A DNA stretch of 64,000 nt from Rhodoferax sp. AJA081-3 (GTDB lineage Bacteria; Pseudomonadota; Gammaproteobacteria; Burkholderiales; Burkholderiaceae_C): NCBI RefSeq assembly GCF_017798165.1, contig NZ_CP059068.1:2418001-2482000 (forward strand), in the 5' to 3' direction. Positions within the stretch are counted from its first letter, which is position 1; the number at the start of each line of letters is the position of its first letter. The position numbers and the translations under genes were made by a program. Below, piece by piece: positions 30,116-38,576 of the stretch. The notes under the pieces are model-generated. The model did not search any database. It saw only the letters and a program-made list of their open reading frames with translations, and was not told where the DNA came from.

Positions 30116-31644
30116 TATTCCAATCCCTCCTCGACCAGTTCTGCCGCGCGCAAGAGCGCACGTGCCTTGGCCTCTGTTTCTTTCCACTCCAGCTCCGGCA
30201 CGCTGTCGGCCACCACGCCGGCGGCGGCTTGTACGTACAGGGTCTGGTTCTTGATGATGCCGGTGCGGATGGCAATCGCCACGTCCATGTCACCGGCGTA
30301 ACTCAGGTAACCGCAGGCGCCGCCGTACAGACCGCGTTTGGTGGGCTCCAACTGGTCGATCAGCTCCATGGCGTGCACCTTGGGCGCACCGGTCAGCGTG
30401 CCTGCGGGGAAGGTGGCCTTGAGCACGTCCATGCTGGTCATGCCGGGCAAGAGTGTGCCTTCAACATTGCTGACGATGTGCATGACGTGGCTGTAACGCT
30501 CCACACAAAAGGCATCCGACACCTTGACACTGCCGGTCTGGGCGATGCGGCCAATGTCGTTGCGCGCCAGGTCGATCAGCATCACGTGTTCGGCGCGCTC
30601 CTTGGGGTCACCAACCAGCTCTTCCTCGGCGGCTTTGTCCAGCTCGGGTGTGGCGCCTCTCGGGCGTGTGCCTGCCAGTGGCCTGATCGTGATCTTTGTC
30701 GACACGGTATCACCAGCGTTAACCAACTCCTGTCTCACCAGAATCTCAGGGGATGCCCCCACCACATGGAAATCCCCAAAGTGGTAGTAGTACATATAGG
30801 GACTGGGGTTCAGCGACCGCAGCGCGCGGTACAGGCTCAGCGGCGATTCGGTGTAACGCTTCTTGATGCGCTGGCCCACCTGGACCTGCATGAAGTCGCC
30901 ACCTGCGATCAGTTCCTTGGCCCGCTCCACCGCGGCGATGTAATCGGCCTTGGCGAAGTCGCGCTGGGCCGGGTGACTGGGCGTGGGTTTGACGGCCGGA
31001 ATGCTGACCGCCTGGGCCAGACGTTCTTTCAGTGCGCGCAGCCGCTTTCCACCGCTTGCATAGGCATCCGGCTGACCAGGGTCGGCATACACGATCAAAT
31101 GCAGCTTGCCCGACAGGTTGTCGATGACGGCCAGCTCTTCACACTGCAGCAGCAGGATGTCGGGGCAACCCAGCTCGTCGGGCGGGCAGCTGTCTTGCAG
31201 CTTTTTTTCGATGTAACGCACGGCGTCATAGCCAAAATAACCCGCCAGGCCACCACAAAACCGCGGCAGACCAGGGCGCAAGGCCACTTTGAAGCGTTTT
31301 TGGTAGCTGGCGATAAAGTCCAGCGGGTTGGCGGTAGATGTCTCCACCACTACACCGTCGGTCACCACCTCGGTACGGGCATGGGCGCCAAAACCACTGG
31401 CACGCAATAACGTGCGGGCTGGCAGGCCGATGAAGCTGTAGCGCCCGAAACGTTCACCCCCCACCACGGATTCGAGCAAAAAGCTGTATTTGCCGTTGTC
31501 GGGGTCGGCGTGCTGACCCGGCGCATGGGCCAGCTTGAGGTACAGGGATAAGGGTGTCTCCAGGTCGGCAAAGGCCTGGGCCATCAGCGGGATGCGGTTG
31601 TAGCCTTGGGCGGCCAGGGCCTGGAATTCGGATTCGGAAATCAC
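30115..31644 (-). CDS. trpE: Anthranilate synthase component I
   Basis: A 509-residue chorismate-utilising enzyme making anthranilate with TrpG. The N-terminal regulatory domain contains the Trp-site motif LLESVVGGERFGRYSFIG, and the catalytic domain has ILVRQELVNAGDTVSTKITI, RPLAGTRPRG and LKATFPAGTLTGAPKVHAME. The start is a GTG at 31644 (ISESEFQALAAQGYNR), placed where homologues begin and preceded by AGAGG; a TTG at 31689 is less likely. It is the first gene of the trp series, with a hairpin pair upstream. Confidence 0.95.
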   Translation of the reverse strand: MISESEFQALAAQGYNRIPLMAQAFADLETPLSLYLKLAHAPGQHADPDNGKYSFLLESVVGGERFGRYSFIGLPARTLLRASGFGAHARTEVVTDGVVVETSTANPLDFIASYQKRFKVALRPGLPRFCGGLAGYFGYDAVRYIEKKLQDSCPPDELGCPDILLLQCEELAVIDNLSGKLHLIVYADPGQPDAYASGGKRLRALKERLAQAVSIPAVKPTPSHPAQRDFAKADYIAAVERAKELIAGGDFMQVQVGQRIKKRYTESPLSLYRALRSLNPSPYMYYYHFGDFHVVGASPEILVRQELVNAGDTVSTKITIRPLAGTRPRGATPELDKAAEEELVGDPKERAEHVMLIDLARNDIGRIAQTGSVKVSDAFCVERYSHVMHIVSNVEGTLLPGMTSMDVLKATFPAGTLTGAPKVHAMELIDQLEPTKRGLYGGACGYLSYAGDMDVAIAIRTGIIKNQTLYVQAAAGVVADSVPELEWKETEAKARALLRAAELVEEGLE

Positions 31645-31667
31645 GGGTGGTGGTCCTCTCGTTGCAG

Positions 31668-31717
31668 GGCGGCACCGGGGTGCCACCAACGCTGCGCGGG
31701 CTCAAGCCGGCAGCGTT
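31668..31717 (-). promoter_or_regulatory. Pair of abutting hairpins before trpE
   Basis: Two perfect or nearly perfect stems lie directly next to each other: GGCGGCAC/GTGCCACC (31668-31687, one G-T) and AACGCTG/CAGCGTT (31688-31717, with a GC-rich inner part). They lie 24-73 bp before the GTG start of trpE. They could form a stacked leader affecting trpE translation or transcription. Confidence 0.4.
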
Positions 31718-32113
31718 TTATTCAAACCGATTCCCCGGCAAGGTGTTCTACCTGGGAAAGACTGGGTGCGCGCAAGATGTCGGAGTGGGGGTCCGTGCCG
31801 CTTGGTCGCGCAGAACCCGTGGGGACCTGCGCAATGTTCACCTGAAGGAATCAGGCCTGTGGCGCAGCCACGGATCCGGGCATGGCGGTGCAGGTACGCC
31901 AGGGCCAGGCTCCCCGGTCGCTACAACCCGTCAAAAAGATATGGTGAACGAACATGCGCCGAGTGTATCAAACCCTCTGATGCGTCCGCCTTTGCACCAA
32001 ACAAGGGCACCCTCCGCGAAAACCCTAGGGTGTTGCAAGTTGTAAACGGCGCAAAATTCGGGCGTTGAACACAAAAACGAACGACTGTTCACTTTTATCA
32101 AAAAAGGCTCCCC
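31718..32113. other. Spacer between trpE and the first CHI-like gene
   Basis: About 400 bp between two divergent genes. I see no believable gene here; the frames seen on either strand are short and lack good starts. The part nearest 32113 is AT-rich and presumably holds the promoter of the CHI-like gene, and the trpE promoter must also lie here, but I could not identify either with confidence. Confidence 0.5.
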
Positions 32114-32701
32114 ATGAAACTGCACCAACGCTTGCTGATTGCCGCCACAGGTTTGCTGATGGCAAGCACCGTTTATGCGGCCACCATAGACGTCGAAGGT
32201 GTAAAGGTTGAAGACAGCGCAACCGTCGCCGGCGTCAAACTCACCCTCAACGGAGCAGGCGTACGGTACAAGGGCCCCTTCAAGGTGTACGTCGCCGAGC
32301 TGTACACGCCCAAAAAGGTGAAGTCACTGGAAGAGCTGGTGGCCACGCCCGGCCCCAAACGCATGACCCTGGTCATGACCCGCGAAATTGAGGCCGGCCC
32401 CTTTGGCAGGTTGTTAACCCGCGGCATGGAAGACAACAACCCCAAGGCCGAGATGTCCAAACTGGTACCGGGCCTCATGAAGATGAGCGAGCTGTTTTCG
32501 GCCAACAAGAACTTCGTGCCGGGAGATGTCATCGTGATGGACTGGATTCCCGGTACCGGACTGGTCGTCACGGTCAAAGGCAAGGTGCAGACTGAGCCCT
32601 TTAAGGAACCCGAATTTTTCAAGGCCCTGATGGGCATCTGGTTAGGCCCCCAACCCGCCTATTGGAAGCTGAAAGACAACCTGTTGGGTGACATGTCATA
32701 G
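32114..32701 (+). CDS. Chalcone-isomerase-like exported protein, paralogue 1
   Basis: A 195-residue protein with a clear signal peptide (LLIAATGLLMASTVYAA). The body fits the bacterial chalcone isomerase-like family: GVKLTLNGAGVRYKGPFKVYVAELYTP, a GPKRM segment, and EIEAGPFGRLLTRGMEDN. Plant chalcone isomerases work on flavonoids, but the bacterial periplasmic members have no known role and are probably not isomerases. The next gene is a close copy of the same length. Their tandem order, common signal peptide and shared transcript suggest a recent duplication. Confidence 0.85.
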   Translation: MKLHQRLLIAATGLLMASTVYAATIDVEGVKVEDSATVAGVKLTLNGAGVRYKGPFKVYVAELYTPKKVKSLEELVATPGPKRMTLVMTREIEAGPFGRLLTRGMEDNNPKAEMSKLVPGLMKMSELFSANKNFVPGDVIVMDWIPGTGLVVTVKGKVQTEPFKEPEFFKALMGIWLGPQPAYWKLKDNLLGDMS

Positions 32702-32784
32702 CGCCCACAAGGCTCTAACCGCCATACACCCACCATTTACTCCATAGCAGCACTGTCACTCACTTTTATTTACGGAACACCCCG

Positions 32785-33372
32785 ATGCGCTTGATAAAAC
32801 CTTCACTGCTTCTGGCAGCAGCCCTCTTCTTCAGCCTGCAGGCCACAGCCGCGCCCACGGTCATCCACGGCGTCAAAGTTCAGGAGACCGCCGTAGTGGG
32901 TGGCGCCACCTTGCAACTCAATGGTGCGGGCACCCGGTACAAGGGCCCGTTCAAGGTTTATGTGGGTGATTTGTACACCAGCAAAAAAGTTAGCTCATTG
33001 GAGGAGCTGATTGCGGCACCCGGCCCCAAACGCCTGTCCATGACCATGCTGCGTGAAGTGGAGGCAGGGCCTTTTGGCAAGCTGCTGACCCGCGGTGTAG
33101 AAGACAACACCTCCAAACCCGAAATGTCCAAGCTGGTCCCAGGCCTGATTCGCATGGGTGACATCTTCACCGTCAACAAAGTGTTGCTGGTTGGCGACGT
33201 CATCACCCTGGACTGGATTCCCGGCACCGGCATGGTGGTCACCGCCAAAGGCAAGGTACAGGGCGAGCCCTTCAAGGAGCCTGAATTCTTCAAGGCCATG
33301 ATGTCCATCTGGTTTGGCAGTTCCCCTGCGGACTACATGCTCAAGGACGCGATGCTGGGCATCACCAAGTAA
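32785..33372 (+). CDS. Chalcone-isomerase-like exported protein, paralogue 2
   Basis: A 195-residue sister of the preceding gene: same signal-peptide type (LLLAAALFFSLQATA), same motifs (LQLNGAGTRYKGPFKVYVGDL, VEAGPFGKLLTRGVEDN, WIPGTGMVVTAKGKVQGEPF) and the same length. The two differ mainly in the first 50 residues and near the C-terminus. It ends 21 bp before a strong terminator, so the pair is probably one transcript. Confidence 0.85.
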   Translation: MRLIKPSLLLAAALFFSLQATAAPTVIHGVKVQETAVVGGATLQLNGAGTRYKGPFKVYVGDLYTSKKVSSLEELIAAPGPKRLSMTMLREVEAGPFGKLLTRGVEDNTSKPEMSKLVPGLIRMGDIFTVNKVLLVGDVITLDWIPGTGMVVTAKGKVQGEPFKEPEFFKAMMSIWFGSSPADYMLKDAMLGITK

Positions 33373-33393
33373 GCAACCTGCTATCCCCTCAAC

Positions 33394-33428
33394 AAAAAGC
33401 CCGCAGGCCCGTGCCTGCGGGCTTTTTT
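33394..33428 (+). terminator. Rho-independent terminator after the CHI-like pair
   Basis: A perfect ten-base stem GCCCGCAGGC/GCCTGCGGGC with loop CCGT is followed by six T and preceded by AAAAA. Confidence 0.95.
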
Positions 33429-33530
33429 ACCTTTTGGGCTCGGTAAATTGCGCTACACAAGCTTACAAATTAGCGCTAGAGTGTATTAGTCTGCACGGGA
33501 ATGTTGGATCCGCATAACGAGGATGTCGCC

Positions 33531-35279
33531 ATGAAACTCAGTCTGAAACTCCCCCTGGCCTTTGCGTTTGCGCTGGGCCTGCTCTTTCTGGGTGGCATGT
33601 TTGGCATTGCCAAACTCAATGCTGCGCTGGATGTGTATGAGAAAAACGTCTTGTCCACGGTGGCCGCCCACAAGAAGGTGGCGGTCATTGATTCCAAATT
33701 CTCCACGGCCATCCAGGAGTGGAAAAACGTGCTGCTGCGCGGGCAAGAGCCCAAGGACCTGGACCGGTACTGGAACGCACACATCAAGGAAATGAAGGCC
33801 GTGCAGGATGGCCTGCGTGAACTAGACGCCATGAACCTGGACAGCGCGGCCAAAGAGACGCTGGCCAAGCTTGAGCGCGCTTTGCCTGTCGTGGGTGAGG
33901 CTTACAAAAAGGCCTTTGAAGAGTTCAAATCCATGAACTTCGATCCCACCATAGGCGACAAGGCCGCCCGTGGCAAAGACCGGGAATCGGGCGCATTGAT
34001 GGCAGAGCTGAAAGACAAACTGTCCAAGGCAGAAAGCGAAACATCGTCCGCCGCCACCAAGGACGCCGCCAAAGCCACTCTGTGGGCCCTGGTGGTGATG
34101 GTGATAGGTGCTGCCCTCGGCATGGCGGGCGGCATTTGGCTGAGCCGCCAGATTGTGCTGCCCCTGGCGCGGGCCGTGGAGCTGGCCGACCAGGTGGCGC
34201 ATGGACAGCTGAACAACAACATCGACGTCCGGGGCAAGGACGAAATTGCCGCCCTGCTGCAGTCGCTCAAAGACATGCAAGGCAGCCTGGCCAAACTGGT
34301 GATCAATGTGCGCCAGGGTTCCGAAGGTGTGGCCACCGCCAGCGCGGAGATTGCCCAGGGCAACAACGACCTCTCTGCCCGCACCGAACAACAGGCCAGC
34401 GCGCTCGAAGAAACCGCGGCCAGCATGGAAGAGCTGGGCTCCACCGTCAAACAAAACGCCGACAGCGCCCGCCAGGCCAACCAGCTGGCGCAAAGCGCCT
34501 CCAGCGTGGCGGTGCAAGGGGGCGTGGTGGTGGACCAGGTGGTCGAAACCATGAAGGGCATCAACGAGTCCAGCCGCAGGATTGCCGACATCATCAGTGT
34601 CATCGACGGTATTGCCTTCCAGACCAATATCCTGGCGCTGAACGCGGCGGTGGAAGCGGCACGGGCTGGTGAACAGGGCCGTGGATTTGCAGTGGTGGCC
34701 AGCGAGGTGCGGTCCCTGGCCGGACGCAGCGCCGAAGCGGCCAAAGAGATCAAGTCCTTGATTGGTGCCAGCGTGGAGCGCGTGGAACACGGCACCACCC
34801 TGGTCGACCAGGCCGGCAGCACCATGAAAGAAGTGGTGGACAGCATCAAACGCGTGACCGACATCATGGGCGAGATCAGCGCCGCCAGTGGTGAACAAAG
34901 CGCAGGTGTGCAACAGGTGGGCGAAGCCGTGATGCAGATGGACCAGGCCACCCAACAAAACGCCGCCCTGGTCGAAGAAATGGCCGCTGCCGCGAGCAGC
35001 CTGAAGAGCCAGGCCCAGGACCTGGTGCAGGTGGTTGCCGCCTTCAAGGTTGACGAGGGCACGGGTGGCGGCATGGCCCGCACGGCAACCAAGGTGCCCC
35101 GTGCACCCACAGCGGCCGCGGTACGGGTACCCGCTAAAGCACCGTCCAAGTTGGCTACCGCCGCATCCAAGCCCACTTCTGCCACAACATCGGCTGCCAC
35201 CGCCTTGCCAAAACCCGAAGTGACCACCCGCACCAAACCCACACCGGCCGGTGGTGACGACGACTGGGAGACTTTTTAA
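33531..35279 (+). CDS. Methyl-accepting chemotaxis protein 1
   Basis: A 582-residue chemoreceptor. An N-terminal membrane helix ([18 protein letters not shown]) is followed by a helical sensor region, a second helix ([20 protein letters not shown]), HAMP and the signalling domain with its hairpin tip ([20 protein letters not shown]). A linker rich in Ala, Pro and Thr ends in GGDDDWETF; the last five residues match the E. coli CheR-docking tail type (NWETF). The start is the ATG at 33531 with a GAGG site. The signalling part is about 90% identical to the second chemoreceptor at 47012. Its stop codon overlaps the stop of the convergent PAS-GGDEF-EAL gene. Confidence 0.93.
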   Translation: MKLSLKLPLAFAFALGLLFLGGMFGIAKLNAALDVYEKNVLSTVAAHKKVAVIDSKFSTAIQEWKNVLLRGQEPKDLDRYWNAHIKEMKAVQDGLRELDAMNLDSAAKETLAKLERALPVVGEAYKKAFEEFKSMNFDPTIGDKAARGKDRESGALMAELKDKLSKAESETSSAATKDAAKATLWALVVMVIGAALGMAGGIWLSRQIVLPLARAVELADQVAHGQLNNNIDVRGKDEIAALLQSLKDMQGSLAKLVINVRQGSEGVATASAEIAQGNNDLSARTEQQASALEETAASMEELGSTVKQNADSARQANQLAQSASSVAVQGGVVVDQVVETMKGINESSRRIADIISVIDGIAFQTNILALNAAVEAARAGEQGRGFAVVASEVRSLAGRSAEAAKEIKSLIGASVERVEHGTTLVDQAGSTMKEVVDSIKRVTDIMGEISAASGEQSAGVQQVGEAVMQMDQATQQNAALVEEMAAAASSLKSQAQDLVQVVAAFKVDEGTGGGMARTATKVPRAPTAAAVRVPAKAPSKLATAASKPTSATTSAATALPKPEVTTRTKPTPAGGDDDWETF

Positions 35280-37408
35280 CCCGCGCGGTCCCGCACCCAG
35301 GCCACCAGCGCCTGGGCTTCCAGCGGTTTGCCATACAGGTAACCCTGGCCCTTGTCACAACCCAGATCGGCCATCAGGCGGGCTTGGCCCTCGGTTTCGA
35401 TACCCTCGGCCACCGTACCCAGCCCCAAGGTGTTGGCCATGCGAATGGTGGCTTCGATCAGCACGCGGTGGTAGGCACTGTCCTGTGCCTGGCTGACAAA
35501 GGAGCGGTCGACCTTGACAAAATTCACCGGCAACTCGTGCAGGCATGACAAGGACGAATACCCGGTACCGAAATCGTCCAGCGACAGGGCCACCCCTAGG
35601 GCACGTATGCCATGCAGCGTGGTCAACACCTCTTCATCCTGCGCAGCCAGGCTTTCGGTCACCTCCAGCACCAGTTGCTGGGGTGACAGGCCATTGGTGC
35701 GCAGGGCATCTTGCACATCGGCCACCAGGCCAGGCTGGCGCAGTTGGGCGCGTGACAGGTTGACCGCCAGCGTGGGGTACACGCCCTCGGCCACCACCAG
35801 CGGCATGGCCGCGAAGGTGCTGCACGCGGTCTGCAATACAAACTGCCCCAGCGATGCAATCAGGCCACTGGCCTCGGCCACCGGGATGAACTCTACCGGC
35901 GACACCATGCCCCGCACCGGGTGGCGCCAGCGCAGCAAGGCCTCCATGCCGGTAAAGGTGCCCGTGGCCAGGTTGACCAGGGGCTGGTAGACCACAAACA
36001 GCTCCTGCTTCTCCAGGGCCTGGCGCAGGTCGTTTTCCAGCGACACCGAGGCATTCACCTGCTGGCGCATGGAAGGCTCAAACATGACGTACCGTGCACG
36101 CCCCGTGCGCTTGGCTTCGTACATGGCAATGTCAGCATCGCGCAGCGCACCATCGGCGTCGTCGGCCGCATGGGTGCTGGTCACAATGCCAATGCTGACC
36201 GATGAGTTGACCTTGTTGGTGCCCACGGTATAGGGCACGGACAACACGTCGATCAGGCGGCTGGCCACAATTTCTGCGTCTAGGTCGCCGCGTATATCGT
36301 CCAGCACCACCACAAATTCGTCACCACCGATGCGGGCCGCCATGTGCGCAAAATCACTGGTGTGCAGCAGGCTGTCGCCCGGGCGCAGGCTGTGTTGCAG
36401 GCGTGCGGCGATCTGGCGCAACAGGTCATCCCCCACGCCGTGGCCCAGGGTGTCGTTGACCTGTTTGAAGCGGTCAAAGTCCATGAACAAGACCGCAAAG
36501 TGGTAACCGGGTTGTGCCTTGCGGCGCGCAATCGCCAGCTCTATGGTCTGCAACACGGCGCTGCGGTTGGGCAGTTGGGTGAGCACATCGGTGCGGGCGG
36601 CGGCACGCAGCTCCTGCTCCATGGTTTTCTGGGCCTGCACGTCCATGGCCACACCGGCCATACGCAGCGCGTTGCCATGGACCGAGCGGTCCACCACGGC
36701 ACCCACAATCAGTATCCAGACCCAGCGCCCGCTGCTGTGGCGAATCCGCATGGACATGCGCAACGGAACCGAGGGGTCACGCACCTGCGCCATCACAGCC
36801 GCGGTCCAGGGCTTGAGGTCCTCCGGATGGGTCACGGCGTGCCACGCATCAATATGCATGGCAATGTCCATACGCTGGTAACCCATCATGTCCAGCATAC
36901 GTTGGTTGCACTGCATGGCGCCGGTGGCTACGTCCCACTGCCAGGTGCCCAGCCCTGCACCATCCACCGCCAGGGTCAACAGGCGCTGCTGGGCCCGCAG
37001 ATCGGTCAGGTCGGTGGCCACCGCCACCCAGCCGGTCAGCTCACCGTCATCACCGTGCATGGGCTGCAGGTCCATCAGGGCCCAGCGCGGCTCGCCGTTG
37101 GCGGACCGCAGGCTGATTTCCCGTTTGAGGGCTTGGCCCTTGTCCACCGCGTCGCGAAACTGGGCAAAGGCGGCGGGGTCTGCATGGCCCCGCTCCAGCA
37201 GCACCGCCAGTTGTTGGCCCACACAGACCTGCGCCACCAGCCCCATCATGCCGGTAAAGGCCTGGTTGACCCAGACCACGGTGCGGTCGGCATCGGCCAG
37301 CGCCACCGCATTGGAGCTGCGCTCGGCCACCACGGCCAGGCGTTTCAGGCGTTCAACCAGCGCAGCCTGGGCTTCAGATGCAGGATCAGAGGGTTTGGAG
37401 CCTGGCAT
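35276..37408 (-). CDS. PAS-GGDEF-EAL cyclic-di-GMP signalling protein
   Basis: A 710-residue soluble protein with no membrane helix. Two PAS domains (residues about 20-140 and 150-270) precede GGDEF (about 300-440; active-site [11 protein letters not shown] intact) and EAL (about 460-700; [11 protein letters not shown] and [13 protein letters not shown] intact). Both the diguanylate cyclase and phosphodiesterase sites thus look competent, though such dual proteins often use only one. It lies 44 bp after rpe and converges with the chemoreceptor, the two stops sharing TTAA. Confidence 0.9.
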   Translation of the reverse strand: MPGSKPSDPASEAQAALVERLKRLAVVAERSSNAVALADADRTVVWVNQAFTGMMGLVAQVCVGQQLAVLLERGHADPAAFAQFRDAVDKGQALKREISLRSANGEPRWALMDLQPMHGDDGELTGWVAVATDLTDLRAQQRLLTLAVDGAGLGTWQWDVATGAMQCNQRMLDMMGYQRMDIAMHIDAWHAVTHPEDLKPWTAAVMAQVRDPSVPLRMSMRIRHSSGRWVWILIVGAVVDRSVHGNALRMAGVAMDVQAQKTMEQELRAAARTDVLTQLPNRSAVLQTIELAIARRKAQPGYHFAVLFMDFDRFKQVNDTLGHGVGDDLLRQIAARLQHSLRPGDSLLHTSDFAHMAARIGGDEFVVVLDDIRGDLDAEIVASRLIDVLSVPYTVGTNKVNSSVSIGIVTSTHAADDADGALRDADIAMYEAKRTGRARYVMFEPSMRQQVNASVSLENDLRQALEKQELFVVYQPLVNLATGTFTGMEALLRWRHPVRGMVSPVEFIPVAEASGLIASLGQFVLQTACSTFAAMPLVVAEGVYPTLAVNLSRAQLRQPGLVADVQDALRTNGLSPQQLVLEVTESLAAQDEEVLTTLHGIRALGVALSLDDFGTGYSSLSCLHELPVNFVKVDRSFVSQAQDSAYHRVLIEATIRMANTLGLGTVAEGIETEGQARLMADLGCDKGQGYLYGKPLEAQALVAWVRDRAG

Positions 37409-37452
37409 GGAGACTGGCCAAGGAGCGACGCACTTCTGGTACTTGTGGCGAC

Positions 37453-38130
37453 CTAGGCGGCCAGCGCGTGGCGCATGGCGTCAACCACCGCCTTGTAATC
37501 GGGTTTGCCAAAGATGGCGCTGCCGGCGACGAAGGTGTCGGCCCCGGCGTCGGCCACGCGGCGGATGTTGTCGACCTTGATGCCGCCATCCACTTCCAGG
37601 CGGATGTCCTTGCCGCTGGCATCGATGCGTTTGCGCACGTCCGCGATCTTGCGCAAGGCGGAATCGATAAAACTCTGGCCGCCAAAACCGGGGTTGACAC
37701 TCATGATGAGGATGAGGTCGATGTCGTCGATCACCCAGTCCAGCACATCCAGCGGCTCGGCTGGGTTGAACACCAGCCCGGCCTTCACGCCCTTGGACTT
37801 GATGGCCTGGATGCTGCGGTGCACGTGACCGGAGGCATCGGGGTGGAAGCTGATGTAGTCGGCCCCCGCATCGGCAAAGGCTGCGGCCAGTGCGTCCACC
37901 GGCGAAATCATCAAATGCACGTCAATCGGCACGGCCACACCGGCAGCGGTCTTGGCATGGGGCTTCAAAGCCTGACAGACCATGGGGCCGAACGTCAGGT
38001 TGGGCACATAGTGGTTGTCCATGACGTCGAAGTGGATCCAGTCGGAACCGGCGGCAATGACGTTTTTGACTTCTTCACCCAGGCGGGCAAAGTCAGCGGA
38101 GAGTATGGAGGGGGCGATGCGGTAGGTCAT
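37453..38130 (-). CDS. rpe: Ribulose-phosphate 3-epimerase
   Basis: A 225-residue TIM-barrel enzyme exchanging ribulose 5-phosphate and xylulose 5-phosphate in the pentose phosphate and Calvin pathways. [14 protein letters not shown], the metal-binding [17 protein letters not shown], the phosphate-binding [12 protein letters not shown] and VDGGIKVDN are all intact. In many betaproteobacteria rpe is followed by gph and trpE; here it is followed by the GGDEF-EAL gene, and trpE lies about 6 kb downstream. Confidence 0.97.
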   Translation of the reverse strand: MTYRIAPSILSADFARLGEEVKNVIAAGSDWIHFDVMDNHYVPNLTFGPMVCQALKPHAKTAAGVAVPIDVHLMISPVDALAAAFADAGADYISFHPDASGHVHRSIQAIKSKGVKAGLVFNPAEPLDVLDWVIDDIDLILIMSVNPGFGGQSFIDSALRKIADVRKRIDASGKDIRLEVDGGIKVDNIRRVADAGADTFVAGSAIFGKPDYKAVVDAMRHALAA

Positions 38131-38141
38131 GGCCGGAGTTT

Positions 38142-38163
38142 AATCAGATAGCGAATCAGATAG
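38142..38163. repeat. Ten-base direct repeat in the rpe-apaG divergent spacer
   Basis: AATCAGATAG occurs twice with a two-base gap, a period of 12 bp. It lies in the 44-bp spacer between the divergent rpe and apaG, where regulatory contacts would be expected, though it could be a remnant of an R1 head. Confidence 0.55.
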
Positions 38164-38174
38164 GATCGGCGGCT

Positions 38175-38576
38175 ATGGCCAAGTATCAATTTTCTGTCGA
38201 AGTTTTACCGCAATTCCTGCCCGAACAGTCCGCACCGGACGAGGACCAGTATGTGTTTGCCTACACCATCACCATCACCAACACCGGTGATGTGACGGCC
38301 CAGCTGATCTCACGCGCCTGGAATGTCAACGACTCCAACGGGCATACCGAACGGGTCAAGGGCCTGGGCGTGGTGGGCCAGCAGCCCCTGCTCAAGCCCG
38401 GCCAGGCCTTTGAATACACCAGCGGCACCCGCCTGCGCACACCCACCGGCACCATGCACGGCAGTTTCTTTTGTGTGGCAGAAGACGGTGAAAAGTTCGA
38501 GGCCGATATCCCCATGTTTGTGCTGGACGCACTGAGTGGCGAAGCCGGCGTGGGCGGTTCGCGCACCTTGCACTGA
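38175..38576 (+). CDS. apaG: ApaG domain protein
   Basis: A 133-residue protein with the all-beta ApaG fold (YVFAYTITITNTGDVTAQLISRAWNV, GVVGQQPLLKPGQAFEYTSG, GSFFCVAEDGEKFEADIPMF). In Salmonella it was linked to cobalt and magnesium efflux; the biochemical role is unclear. It is the first gene of a plus-strand series; its TGA shares an A with the ATG of the next gene. Confidence 0.95.
   Translation: MAKYQFSVEVLPQFLPEQSAPDEDQYVFAYTITITNTGDVTAQLISRAWNVNDSNGHTERVKGLGVVGQQPLLKPGQAFEYTSGTRLRTPTGTMHGSFFCVAEDGEKFEADIPMFVLDALSGEAGVGGSRTLH

Noticed and set aside
31645..31705. Tandem Trp codons (TGG TGG) just before trpE as a leader peptide
   Set aside because: In that frame a stop lies about 13 codons upstream and there is no ATG, GTG or TTG between it and the Trp codons, so no peptide could start there.
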